Below, one piece after another: positions 1 to 6,659 of a stretch of 6,659 nt of DNA (its first letter is position 1; each line of letters starts with the position of its first letter). The DNA comes from Alphaproteobacteria bacterium. Lineage in GTDB: Bacteria; Pseudomonadota; Alphaproteobacteria; Rhodospirillales; Magnetospirillaceae. The notes under the pieces were generated by a model. It had not been told where the DNA came from, did not search any database, and saw only the letters and a list, made by a program, of their open reading frames with translations. The stretch is taken from assembly GCA_015232485.1 (NCBI GenBank), contig JADFZP010000192.1:1-6659 (forward strand), given 5' to 3'. Both the position numbers and the translations under genes were made by a program.

Positions 1-696
1 TCACACCGTCAGATGCCGCCTCACGTCGCTTTCGACCATCTCCTCGGCGATGCCGGCCAGCACGATTTCGCCGCGGTCCATCACGGCGTAGTCGTCGGCC
101 AGGTCGCGGGCGAATTCGAAATATTGCTCGACCAGCAGGATGGCCATCTCGCCGCCGCGCGCCAGCAGGCGGATGACGCGTTCGATGTCCTTGATGATCG
201 AGGGCTGGATGCCCTCGGTCGGCTCGTCGAGGATCAGCAGCTTGGGCCGGGTGATCAGGGCGCGGGCGATGGCCAGTTGCTGCTGTTGGCCGCCCGACAA
301 ATCGCCGCCGCGACGGCGCAGCATGTCTTTGAGGACGGGGAACAATTCGTAGATCTGGTCGGGGATGACGCGCTCGCGGCGGGGCAGGGTGGCGAAGCCG
401 GTCTTCAGGTTTTCCTCGACCGACAGGCGGGGAAAGATTTCGCGGCCCTGCGGCACATAGGCGATGCCGCGGCGGGCGCGCTCGTGCGGGGGCAGGCGCG
501 AGACGTCCTCGTCGTCCCAGTGGATGCGGCCCTCGCGGATCGGCTGAAGGCCGACCACGGCGCGCAGCAGGCTGCTTTTGCCCACCCCGTTGCGGCCCAG
601 CAGGCAGGTGACGCGGCCGCGCCGGGCGCCCAGCGAGACGCCGCGCAGGCAGTGGCTGGCGCCATAGAACAGATTGACGGCTTCGACGGTCAGCAT
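1..696 (-). CDS. urtE: Urea ABC transporter, ATP-binding subunit UrtE (LivF-type)
   Basis: This is the second of the two cytoplasmic ATPases that power urea import through UrtB/UrtC. The 231-residue product is the usual length for UrtE. Visible ABC motifs are Walker A GRNGVGKSS (34-42), the Q-loop glutamine in VPQGREIFP (Q83), the signature LSGGQ (133-137) and Walker B LLILDEP (153-159). The switch position reads VEQ (Q191) rather than VEH, as is normal in the LivF/UrtE branch. The ATG at 694-696 was chosen because translation from it begins with the typical MLTVEAVNLFYG start. The same frame stays open far upstream, but that part is a shadow of urtD. The gene begins 2 bp after the urtD stop with only a weak GGGG upstream, which suggests translational coupling. 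The TGA stop is the first three bases of the window. A branched-chain amino acid LivF is the alternative, made unlikely by the UrtA neighbour. Confidence 0.95.
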   Translation of the reverse strand: MLTVEAVNLFYGASHCLRGVSLGARRGRVTCLLGRNGVGKSSLLRAVVGLQPIREGRIHWDDEDVSRLPPHERARRGIAYVPQGREIFPRLSVEENLKTGFATLPRRERVIPDQIYELFPVLKDMLRRRGGDLSGGQQQQLAIARALITRPKLLILDEPTEGIQPSIIKDIERVIRLLARGGEMAILLVEQYFEFARDLADDYAVMDRGEIVLAGIAEEMVESDVRRHLTV

Positions 697-698
697 GG

Positions 699-1457
699 TC
701 AGCGCCCCAGATAGACTTCGATGACGCGATGGTCGTTCTGCACGGTCTCCAACGGCCCCTCGGCCAGCACCGAGCCCTCGTGCAGCACGGTGACGCGGGC
801 GCCCAGGCGGCGCACGAACTCCATGTCGTGCTCGACCACCACCACCGAGCGGTCGCGGGCGATCTCCAGCAGCAACTCGGCGGTCTGTTCGGTCTCGGCG
901 TCGGTCATGCCGGCGACCGGCTCGTCGAGCAGCAGCACCCGCTGGTCCTGCATCAACAGCATGCCGATCTCCAGCCATTGCTTCTGGCCGTGCGACAGGC
1001 GGCCGGCCGGAAGGCTGGCGCGGTCGCGCAGCCCGATGGTGCCCAGCACCGCGGCGACCCGGTCGCGCTGTTCCGAGGTCGCCATGAAAAACAGCGTGGC
1101 CAGCGTGCCGCGGTCGCATTTCAGGGCCAGTTCCAGGTTCTCGGCGACGGTCAGCATCTCGAACACGGTCGGCTTCTGGAATTTGCGGCCGATGCCCAGA
1201 TTGGCGATCTGCGCCTCGTCCAGGCGGGTCAGGTCGACCGAGCCGTCGAACAGCACGTCGCCCTTGTCGGGGCGGGTCTTGCCGGTGATGACGTCCATCA
1301 TGGTGGTCTTGCCGGCGCCGTTGGGGCCGATCACCGTGCGCATCTCGCCGGGCGCCACGATCAGCGACAACTCGTTCAGCGCCTTGAAGCCGTCGAAGCT
1401 GACCGTCACGCCGTCGAGGTAAAGGATCGAGCCCTGGGCCGGGCGATCGTCAAGCAT
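699..1457 (-). CDS. urtD: Urea ABC transporter, ATP-binding subunit UrtD (LivG-type)
   Basis: This is a cytoplasmic ATPase of the urea importer, 252 residues and full length. Motifs seen are Walker A GPNGAGKTT (44-52), the Q-loop in RKFQKPTVFE (Q94), a signature of the form LSHGQKQ (154-160), Walker B VLLLDEP (174-180) and the switch histidine in VVEHDMEFV (H210). The FQKPTVFEMLTV stretch and the LSHGQKQWLEIGMLL stretch, with His in place of the second signature residue of LSGGQ, are typical of UrtD and help separate it from LivG. The ATG at 1455-1457 lies inside the end of urtC (8-bp overlap) and is preceded by a good Shine-Dalgarno (GAGGAG, about 7 bases upstream). It should pair with UrtE as a heterodimer under the UrtB/UrtC membrane domains. 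Confidence 0.96.
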   Translation of the reverse strand: MLDDRPAQGSILYLDGVTVSFDGFKALNELSLIVAPGEMRTVIGPNGAGKTTMMDVITGKTRPDKGDVLFDGSVDLTRLDEAQIANLGIGRKFQKPTVFEMLTVAENLELALKCDRGTLATLFFMATSEQRDRVAAVLGTIGLRDRASLPAGRLSHGQKQWLEIGMLLMQDQRVLLLDEPVAGMTDAETEQTAELLLEIARDRSVVVVEHDMEFVRRLGARVTVLHEGSVLAEGPLETVQNDHRVIEVYLGR

Positions 1458-2589
1458 TGCGCTTCTCCTCGATCAAAGGGACGGGCCGGCCGCGCAGCCG
1501 CTCGCGGGCCTGGGCGGCCAGGCCGACGATGCCCTTGGGCATCAGCAGGGTGACCACGATGAACAGCCCGCCCAGCGCGAACAGCCACAATTCGGGCGCC
1601 GCTCCGGTCAGCCAGGTCTTGGCGCCGTTCACCGCGAAGGCGCCCAGCACGGGACCCAGCAGCGTGCCGCGACCGCCCACGGCGACCCAGATCGCCACCT
1701 CGATCGAATTGGCGGGCGAGAACTCGGACGGGTTGATGATGCCGACCTGCGGCACGTACAAGGCCCCGGCGATCCCCGCCAGCACGGCCGAGATCACGAA
1801 CGCGAACAGCTTCACGGCGGTCGCCGAATAGCCCAGGAAGCGCACCCGGCTCTCGGCGTCGCGGATCGCCATCAACACCCGCCCCAGCTTCGAGCCGACG
1901 ATGAAGCGGCACACCAGGAAGGCCACGCCCAGCATCACGGCGCTGGCCGTGTAAAGACCCAGCTTGACCCCCGGCCGCGACAGGTCGAAGCCCAGCAGCT
2001 CCTTGAAGTCGGTCAGCCCGTTGTTGCCGCCAAAGCCCATCTCGTTGCGGAAGAAGGCCAGCATCAGGGCGTAGGTCATCGCCTGGGTGATGATCGACAG
2101 GTAAACCCCGGTGATGCGCGAGCGGAAGGCCAGCCAGCCGACCACGAAGGCCAGCCCGGCCGGCACCGCGACCACCATCGCCGCCGCGAACCAGAAGCTG
2201 TCGAAGCCCATCCAGTACCAGGGCAACTCTTGCCAGTTCAGGAACACCATGAAGTCGGGCAAGGTGGCGTGGCCATAGACGCCGCGCCCGCCGATCGAGC
2301 GCATCATGTACATGCCCATGGCGTAGCCCCCCAGCGCGAAGAACGCGCCGTGCCCCAGGCTCAACACGCCGGCGAAGCCCCACACCAGATCCAGGCTCAG
2401 CGCCAGCAGCGCGTAGCACAGATACTTGCCAAGCAGCGTCACCGCGTAGTCGGGAACGTTCAAGGCGTGGCCGGCCGGCAGCGCGTTCAACGAAGGCACG
2501 ACCGCCAGCAGCAGGATGCCGACCGCGCCGAAGCCCAGCCAGAAGCGGCGGTCGTCGATCGCCAGAAGACGCGACAGTACGGGACCCAT
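1450..2589 (-). CDS. urtC: Urea ABC transporter, permease subunit UrtC (LivM-type)
   Basis: This is the second inner-membrane permease of the urea importer, 379 residues with many hydrophobic segments (for example 16-33, 50-70 and 132-155). The LivM/UrtC hallmark SLDLVWGFAGVLSLGHGAFF lies at about 65-84, GFGGNNGLTDF at 185-195, the ATPase-contacting cytoplasmic loop GRVLMAIRDAESRVRFLGY at 236-254, and a GGRGTLLGPVLGAF segment at 305-318. The C-terminal tail after LLMPKGIVGL is charged. I chose the ATG at 2587-2589 over an in-frame TTG at 2602-2604. A strong GGGGAGG Shine-Dalgarno sits 6 bases before the ATG and overlaps that TTG, so the longer form would code through its own ribosome site. 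The gene starts 15 bp after the urtB stop and overlaps urtD by 8 bp. Confidence 0.95.
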   Translation of the reverse strand: MGPVLSRLLAIDDRRFWLGFGAVGILLLAVVPSLNALPAGHALNVPDYAVTLLGKYLCYALLALSLDLVWGFAGVLSLGHGAFFALGGYAMGMYMMRSIGGRGVYGHATLPDFMVFLNWQELPWYWMGFDSFWFAAAMVVAVPAGLAFVVGWLAFRSRITGVYLSIITQAMTYALMLAFFRNEMGFGGNNGLTDFKELLGFDLSRPGVKLGLYTASAVMLGVAFLVCRFIVGSKLGRVLMAIRDAESRVRFLGYSATAVKLFAFVISAVLAGIAGALYVPQVGIINPSEFSPANSIEVAIWVAVGGRGTLLGPVLGAFAVNGAKTWLTGAAPELWLFALGGLFIVVTLLMPKGIVGLAAQARERLRGRPVPLIEEKRNA

Positions 2590-2595
2590 CGTTGG

Positions 2596-2602
2596 CCTCC
2601 CC
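2596..2602 (-). promoter_or_regulatory. urtC ribosome binding site that decides the start
   Basis: Read on the minus strand this is GGGGAGG, followed by 6 bases and then ATG (2589-2587). It is the strongest Shine-Dalgarno in the operon. It overlaps the alternative TTG codon at 2604-2602, which argues against the longer UrtC form. Confidence 0.8.
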
Positions 2603-2604
2603 AA

Positions 2605-4173
2605 TCAGGCTTCGGCGGAGCGGCCACGCAGGGCGAACAGCCCGCGCGGACGCTTCTGGATGAACAGGATGATGAAGACCAGCACCAGGATCTTGCCCAG
2701 CATGGCGCCGGCATAGGGCTCCAGGAACTTGTTGACGACGCCCAGGCTTAAGGAGGCGACCAGGGTGCCCCACAGGCTGCCCACCCCGCCGAACACCACC
2801 ACCATGAAGCTGTCGACGATGTAACCCTGGCCGAGATTGGGGCTGACATTGCCGATCTGGCTCAACGCCACCCCGGCGATGCCGGCGATGCCCGAGCCCA
2901 GCCCGAAGGTCAACGCGTCGACCCGCCCGGCCGGGATGCCCATCGCCGAGGCCATCGCCCGGTTCTGGGTGACCGCCCGCATGCCCAGCCCGAAGAACGA
3001 CCAGCGCATCAGCGCGGCCAGCCCGGCCAGCACGGCGACGGCGAACAAGACGATCACCACGCGGTTCCAGGTCAGCATGACGCCGCCGGCCAGCTCGATG
3101 CCGCCGGTCATCCACGAGGGATTGGCGACCTCCTTGTTGGTGGCGCCGAACAGGCTGCGCACCAGTTGCTGCAACATCAGCGACACGCCCCAGGTGGCCA
3201 GCAGGGTCTCCAAAGGCCGCCCGTACAGGAAGCGGATCACGCCGCGTTCCAGCGCGATGCCGATGGCGGCCGAGACCAGGAAGGCGGCCGGCAGCGCGGC
3301 CACCAGATAGAAGTCGAGCGCCCAGGCCGGGGCCCAGGCGCGGAACGCCTCCTGCACCGCGAAGGTGGTGTAGGCGCCCAGCATGATCATCTCGCCATGC
3401 GCCATGTTGATGACGCCCATCACGCCGAAGGTGACCGCCAAGCCGATCGCGGCCAGCAGCAGCACCGAGCCCAGCGAGATGCCCTGGAACAGGTTCTCGG
3501 CGATGCGCAAGGCGCGCAGGCGCGTCTCGGCGCCCTCCAGCGCCTGACGCGCCGCGCCGGCCACCCCGGCATCACTGTCGGATTGGGCGAGGCGGGTCAA
3601 CAGCCCCCGCACCTGGGGATCGAGCGAGGAATCGGCCAGCGCCGCCACCCCGGCCAGCCGCCGCGCCGGGTCGGCGTCGCCCAGATCGAGCGCCGCCAGC
3701 GAGAAGCGCATCGCCGTCATCACCGCGGCGTCCGTCTCGCGCTCGATGGCTTTGCGCAGCATGGCGGCGGATTCGGGACTGGGCGAGTCGAGTACCGCCT
3801 GGGCGGCGCGGCCACGCTCGGCCGGATCGGGCGAGACCAGCCCCAGGCGTCCGACCGCGCCCTGGATGGCGCTGCGCAGACGGTTGTTGATCGATACGGC
3901 TAGCGCGCCCTCGGCTTCGGCCGGCTGGCCGGTGGTGGCGTCGTGGCCGTCGATCACCAGCGCGCCATCCGGGCGGGCCAAAAGCCTGCCCTCGGCCATG
4001 GCGCGCAGGATCGGCACGGCGCGGGCGTCGCCCAGCGCGGCCAGCGTCTCGACCGCCTTGATCTTCTCGCCGAAGCCGCCGGCGCTCAAGCCTGCGACCG
4101 CCTCGGAAAAGGCGTCGGCCTGGGCGGGCTGGGCGAACAGCAGGGCGGCGAGCAAGGCGAGGGCGCGGATCAT
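2605..4173 (-). CDS. urtB: Urea ABC transporter, permease subunit UrtB (LivH-type) with N-terminal periplasmic domain
   Basis: This is the first inner-membrane permease of the urea importer, 522 residues. It has two parts. Residues 1-19 (MIRALALLAALLFAQPAQA) look like a Sec signal peptide ending AQA. Residues 20 to about 225 are a soluble, alanine-rich helical region with HEAT-like character, then the LivH-type permease starts near AENLFQGISLGSVLLLAAIG (225-244). The family hallmark VMGVINMAHGEMIMLGAY is at 251-268, and the protein ends in a positive tail (IQKRPRGLFALRG). The extra N-terminal domain is usual for UrtB and absent from LivH, which supports urea over amino acids. The ATG at 4171-4173 was chosen for the signal peptide and a GGAG about 8 bases upstream. 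A TTG at 4236 in the same frame would place the intergenic hairpin inside the coding region and was rejected. Confidence 0.94.
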   Translation of the reverse strand: MIRALALLAALLFAQPAQADAFSEAVAGLSAGGFGEKIKAVETLAALGDARAVPILRAMAEGRLLARPDGALVIDGHDATTGQPAEAEGALAVSINNRLRSAIQGAVGRLGLVSPDPAERGRAAQAVLDSPSPESAAMLRKAIERETDAAVMTAMRFSLAALDLGDADPARRLAGVAALADSSLDPQVRGLLTRLAQSDSDAGVAGAARQALEGAETRLRALRIAENLFQGISLGSVLLLAAIGLAVTFGVMGVINMAHGEMIMLGAYTTFAVQEAFRAWAPAWALDFYLVAALPAAFLVSAAIGIALERGVIRFLYGRPLETLLATWGVSLMLQQLVRSLFGATNKEVANPSWMTGGIELAGGVMLTWNRVVIVLFAVAVLAGLAALMRWSFFGLGMRAVTQNRAMASAMGIPAGRVDALTFGLGSGIAGIAGVALSQIGNVSPNLGQGYIVDSFMVVVFGGVGSLWGTLVASLSLGVVNKFLEPYAGAMLGKILVLVFIILFIQKRPRGLFALRGRSAEA

Positions 4174-4209
4174 CGGGGACGCTCCGGGAATTTCGATGGG
4201 ACAAACACC

Positions 4210-4233
4210 CCCCGCCGGTCGCCCGGCGAGGGG
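4210..4233 (-). terminator. urtA-urtB intergenic hairpin (partial terminator or mRNA stabiliser)
   Basis: In the 73-bp spacer after the urtA stop, the minus strand folds as CCCC, two bulged bases, GCCGG, a 4-base loop GCGA, CCGGC and GGGG. That is nine G-C pairs with one 2-base bulge. It is followed by TGTTTGT rather than a clean T run, so it is probably leaky. Hairpins at this place, just after the binding-protein gene of an ABC operon, commonly protect the upstream message or stop part of the transcription, giving excess binding protein over permease. That role is inferred here. Confidence 0.7.
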
Positions 4234-4246
4234 CAAACCAAACTAC

Positions 4247-5527
4247 TTAAAACCCGGCCGCCTTGTACTTCGGCTCGGCGCAGTTGCCGCAGACCCAGGG
4301 ATAGGTCCAGTCGGCGTTCAGCTTGGCGCTTTCCGGGATGAAGTCGGACCACGCGTCGGCCTTGACCGGGCCCTTGGTCTGCCAGACGATTTGGAACTGG
4401 CCGTCGGCCTGGATTTCACCGATCATCACCGGCTTGGACAGGTGATTGTTGGTGTTCATCACCGATTCGAAGCCCGACGGCGCCATCACCTTCTGGCCGT
4501 ACATGGCCTGGCGAACCGCGTCGACGTCGGTCGAGCCGGCCTGCTGCACCGCCTGCGTCCACATCTTGAAGCCGATATAGGTGGCTTCCATGGGGTCGTT
4601 GGTGACGCGCTTGGCGCTCTTGATGAACTCGTGCCACTTCTTGATGAAGGCTTCGTTGGTCGGGTTCTTGACCGACTGGAAGTAGTTCCAGGCGGCGAGA
4701 TGGCCAAGCAGCGGCTTGGTGTCGATGCCGGCCAGTTCCTCTTCGCCGACCGAGAAGGCGACGACGGGGATGTCGGTGGCCTTCACGCCCTGATTGGCGA
4801 GTTCCTTGTAGAACGGCACGTTGGCGTCGCCGTTGATCGTCGAAACGACGGCGGTCTTCTTGCCGCCGGTGCCGAACTTCTTGATGTCGGCGACGATGGT
4901 CTGCCAGTCGCTATGACCGAACGGGGTGTAGTTGATCATGATGTCCTCGGCCTTGACGCCTTTGGACTTCAGGAACGACTCCAGGATCTTGTTGGTGGTG
5001 CGCGGATAGACGTAGTCGGTGCCGGCCAGCACCCAGCGCTCGACCTTCTCTTCGCTCATCAGGTATTCGACGGCGGGGATCGCCTGCTGGTTCGGCGCGG
5101 CGCCGGTGTAGAAGACGTTGCGCGACGATTCCTCGCCCTCGTACTGGACGGGGTAGAACAGCAGACCGTTCAGTTCCTCGAACACCGGCAGCACGGACTT
5201 GCGCGACACCGAGGTCCAGCAGCCGAACACCACCGAGACCTTCTCCTTGGCCAGCAGCTCGCGCGCCTTCTCGGCGAACAGCGGCCAGTTCGAGGCCGGG
5301 TCGACGACCACCGCCTCGACCTTCTTGCCCAGCAGGCCACCCTTCTTGTTGATGTCGTCGACCATCATCAGGACGGTGTCCTTGAGCGTGGTCTCGCTGA
5401 TCGCCATGGTGCCGGACAGGGAGTGCAGCACGCCCACCTTGATGGTGTCGGCGGCCTGGGCCACCCCGCCCCACAACGTCGCGGCGGCGACCACGCCGGC
5501 TCCGGCTACGGCTCGCAAAGACTTCAT
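4247..5527 (-). CDS. urtA: Urea ABC transporter, periplasmic substrate-binding protein UrtA
   Basis: This is the binding protein that captures urea in the periplasm and delivers it to UrtB/UrtC. The product is 426 residues, the usual UrtA length. Residues 1-25 form a Sec signal peptide (positive start MKSLR, hydrophobic core, AQA before ADTIKVGV). The mature part shows strongly conserved UrtA blocks: VGVLHSLSGTMAISE (31-45), VVFGCWTSVSRKSVLPVFEE (99-118), GLLFYPVQYEGEESSRNVFY (121-140) and TGAAPNQQAIPAVEYL (141-156). A CGNC pair of cysteines sits near the C-terminus (413-416). These blocks distinguish UrtA from leucine/valine-binding LivJ, although the amide-binding protein FmdD is a close relative. 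The ATG at 5525-5527 has a GAGGGGA Shine-Dalgarno 6 bases upstream. The frame runs to 5596, but that form lacks a proper signal peptide and would overlap the promoter. It is first in the operon and is likely sigma-54 controlled. Confidence 0.96.
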   Translation of the reverse strand: MKSLRAVAGAGVVAAATLWGGVAQAADTIKVGVLHSLSGTMAISETTLKDTVLMMVDDINKKGGLLGKKVEAVVVDPASNWPLFAEKARELLAKEKVSVVFGCWTSVSRKSVLPVFEELNGLLFYPVQYEGEESSRNVFYTGAAPNQQAIPAVEYLMSEEKVERWVLAGTDYVYPRTTNKILESFLKSKGVKAEDIMINYTPFGHSDWQTIVADIKKFGTGGKKTAVVSTINGDANVPFYKELANQGVKATDIPVVAFSVGEEELAGIDTKPLLGHLAAWNYFQSVKNPTNEAFIKKWHEFIKSAKRVTNDPMEATYIGFKMWTQAVQQAGSTDVDAVRQAMYGQKVMAPSGFESVMNTNNHLSKPVMIGEIQADGQFQIVWQTKGPVKADAWSDFIPESAKLNADWTYPWVCGNCAEPKYKAAGF

Positions 5528-5539
5528 CGGGATTCCCCT

Positions 5540-5559
5540 CGCATCGGTTTGTCGATGCG
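5540..5559 (-). repeat. Inverted repeat at the predicted urtA transcript start
   Basis: Perfect 7-bp arms CGCATCG and CGATGCG flank a 6-base spacer. The repeat overlaps the start point predicted from the sigma-54 promoter (about 5557) and touches the GAGGGGA Shine-Dalgarno of urtA (5534-5540). It could be a protein operator, or in RNA a hairpin at the 5' end of the urtA message that protects it or tunes translation. The sequence shows the symmetry only; the role is inferred. Confidence 0.55.
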
Positions 5560-5566
5560 GTGGATG

Positions 5567-5583
5567 AGGCAAGAAGCGGGCCA
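5567..5583 (-). promoter_or_regulatory. Predicted sigma-54 (-24/-12) promoter of urtA
   Basis: The minus strand reads TTGGCCCG, CTTC, TTGCC. Against the sigma-54 consensus TTGGCACG-N4-TTGC it has one mismatch, and the invariant GG (5582-5581) and GC (5570-5569) are exactly 10 bases apart as required. Counting 12 bases from the GC puts the start point near 5557, giving a leader of about 30 bases that includes the urtA Shine-Dalgarno. A sigma-54 promoter would place urt under an NtrC-type activator, which fits a nitrogen-scavenging transporter. Confidence 0.7.
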
Positions 5584-5658
5584 ACGGCCAAGTCATTGAG
5601 AAATCGGGAAAGTCGCCATCGGCGTGGAGGCCGCGCGGCCCACAATCGCGCCAGTCGT

Positions 5659-5692
5659 TGATTAATCTTTGAGCATGCGCAAAAAGTAATCA
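5659..5692. promoter_or_regulatory. 34-bp imperfect palindrome, candidate upstream activator site
   Basis: The repeat is centred on GCATGC (5673-5678), and 14 of 17 base pairs across the axis are complementary. The core is TTTGAGCATGCGCAAA (5668-5683) with AT-rich outer arms (TGATTA and TAATCA). Its centre lies about 118 bp upstream of the predicted urtA start, the normal distance for a sigma-54 enhancer. It does not match the enteric NtrC consensus (GCAC-N7-GTGC), so the bound protein is unknown. It could also serve the divergent response regulator gene. Confidence 0.5.
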
Positions 5693-5727
5693 TGTCGCCA
5701 TTAGTATGGCATATGCAAGGCGTTTCG

Positions 5728-5751
5728 GCCGCACGACTTTCACCGTGCGGC
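5728..5751. repeat. Perfect inverted repeat in the divergent control region
   Basis: GCCGCACG and CGTGCGGC form perfect 8-bp arms around an 8-base spacer (ACTTTCAC). The repeat lies about 100 bp before the response regulator start and about 170 bp before the predicted urtA start. Neither strand has a T run after it that would mark a terminator, so an operator is more likely than a terminator. It contains GCAC and GTGC, but they are 10 bases apart instead of the 7 of a standard NtrC site. Confidence 0.45.
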
Positions 5752-5848
5752 TTAATGCTTTCGCGTATTTGACAGTCGCGGAAGGGCGGCGCGCCCATCC
5801 GTTCGCAAGGGGACTATACACGTTCGATGTTTCTGATATTTTTCCGGC

Positions 5849-6541
<693 letters not shown>

Positions 6542-6567
6542 TGGCCGTTTGGTTCGGTGAGCCAATA

Positions 6568-6594
6568 AGCCGACCCATCGTCAAGCAGTCGGCT
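6568..6594 (+). terminator. Weak hairpin after the response regulator gene
   Basis: AGCCGAC and GTCGGCT form perfect 7-bp arms around a 13-base loop, 26 bp after the stop codon. The loop is long and no clear T run follows (only CCTTTCC further on), so it is at best a poor intrinsic terminator. Confidence 0.3.
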
Positions 6595-6610
6595 CGCCCG
6601 TCCTTTCCAC

Positions 6611-6644
6611 TCGTCATGGCCGGACTTGATCCGGCCATCCACGC
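6611..6644. repeat. Alphaproteobacterial intergenic palindromic repeat (MAGSSPAMT / MAGLDPAIH type)
   Basis: ATGGCCGGA (6616-6624) and TCCGGCCAT (6630-6638) are perfect 9-bp arms around the loop CTTGA, flanked by TCGTC and CCACGC. It closely resembles a short repeat spread through intergenic regions of many alphaproteobacterial genomes, best known from its spurious translations MAGLDPAIH and MAGSSPAMT. It lies downstream of the response regulator and may act as a transcript-end hairpin. A second small inverted repeat, CCACG/CGTGG (6639-6643 and 6650-6654), follows and may be part of the element, which could run past the window edge. Confidence 0.75.
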
Positions 6645-6659
6645 GGCTCCGTGGGAACA

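Noticed and set aside
181..191. Q191 in UrtE in place of the ABC switch histidine (residue of the protein encoded at 1-696), as a possible dead ATPase.
   Set aside because: VEQ is the normal form at this place in LivF/UrtE proteins, so it is not a defect. The coordinates given here are only nominal.
1406..3115. A 569-codon open frame on the minus strand across urtC and the end of urtB.
   Set aside because: It is out of frame with two clear permease genes and is mostly Arg/Gly/Ala, typical of a shifted reading of GC-rich coding DNA.
3746..5599. A 617-codon open frame on the plus strand, antisense to urtA and the start of urtB.
   Set aside because: It mirrors the GC-rich codon bias of the opposite strand, its protein has a biased composition with no recognisable domain, and both genes beneath it are well-supported family members.
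5731..5748. A GCAC...GTGC pair as an NtrC site.
   Set aside because: The half sites are 10 bases apart instead of 7, so it does not meet the consensus.
5769..5820. A TTGACA (5769-5774) and a TATACA (5815-5820) as a sigma-70 promoter for the response regulator.
   Set aside because: The boxes are 40 bases apart. Neither has an acceptable partner at 16-18 bases, so no promoter is called.

Overview
This window is GC-rich with strong G/C bias at third codon positions. It looks like chromosomal DNA of an alphaproteobacterium, and a Rhodospirillales-type organism (Magnetospirillum or Azospirillum-like) would fit. The grounds are the protein sequences, the sigma-54-style promoter and a copy of the alphaproteobacterial 'MAGSSPAMT / MAGLDPAIH' palindromic repeat near the right end. 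The genus cannot be fixed from the sequence alone.

Almost all of the left 5.5 kb is one minus-strand operon for a high-affinity urea ABC transporter, in transcription order urtA (4247-5527), urtB (2605-4173), urtC (1450-2589), urtD (699-1457) and urtE (1-696). UrtA is the periplasmic binding protein. UrtB and UrtC are the two LivH/LivM-type permeases, and UrtD and UrtE are the two LivG/LivF-type ATPases. All five look intact. From urtB onward the genes are packed tightly (15-bp gap, 8-bp overlap, 2-bp gap). Between urtA and urtB a 73-bp spacer holds a strong GC-rich hairpin, a common device for making more binding protein than permease. The urtE stop codon is the first three bases of the window, so anything downstream, such as urease genes, is out of view.

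The 321-bp region between urtA and the divergent gene on its right (5528-5848) is the regulatory centre. It holds a good sigma-54 (-24/-12) promoter match for urtA, an inverted repeat overlapping the predicted urtA start point, a 34-bp imperfect palindrome about 118 bp upstream of that start point (the usual distance for an enhancer site), and a perfect 8-bp-arm inverted repeat closer to the divergent gene. The divergent plus-strand gene (5849-6541) encodes an intact OmpR-family response regulator with no partner kinase in view. Its position makes it a candidate local regulator of urea uptake, which is an inference. Right of it lie a weak hairpin and the alphaproteobacterial repeat.

The gene content is well-known biology and I see no clearly new system. 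The points worth a second look are the control region and the pairing of a nitrogen-type promoter with an adjacent OmpR-type regulator.
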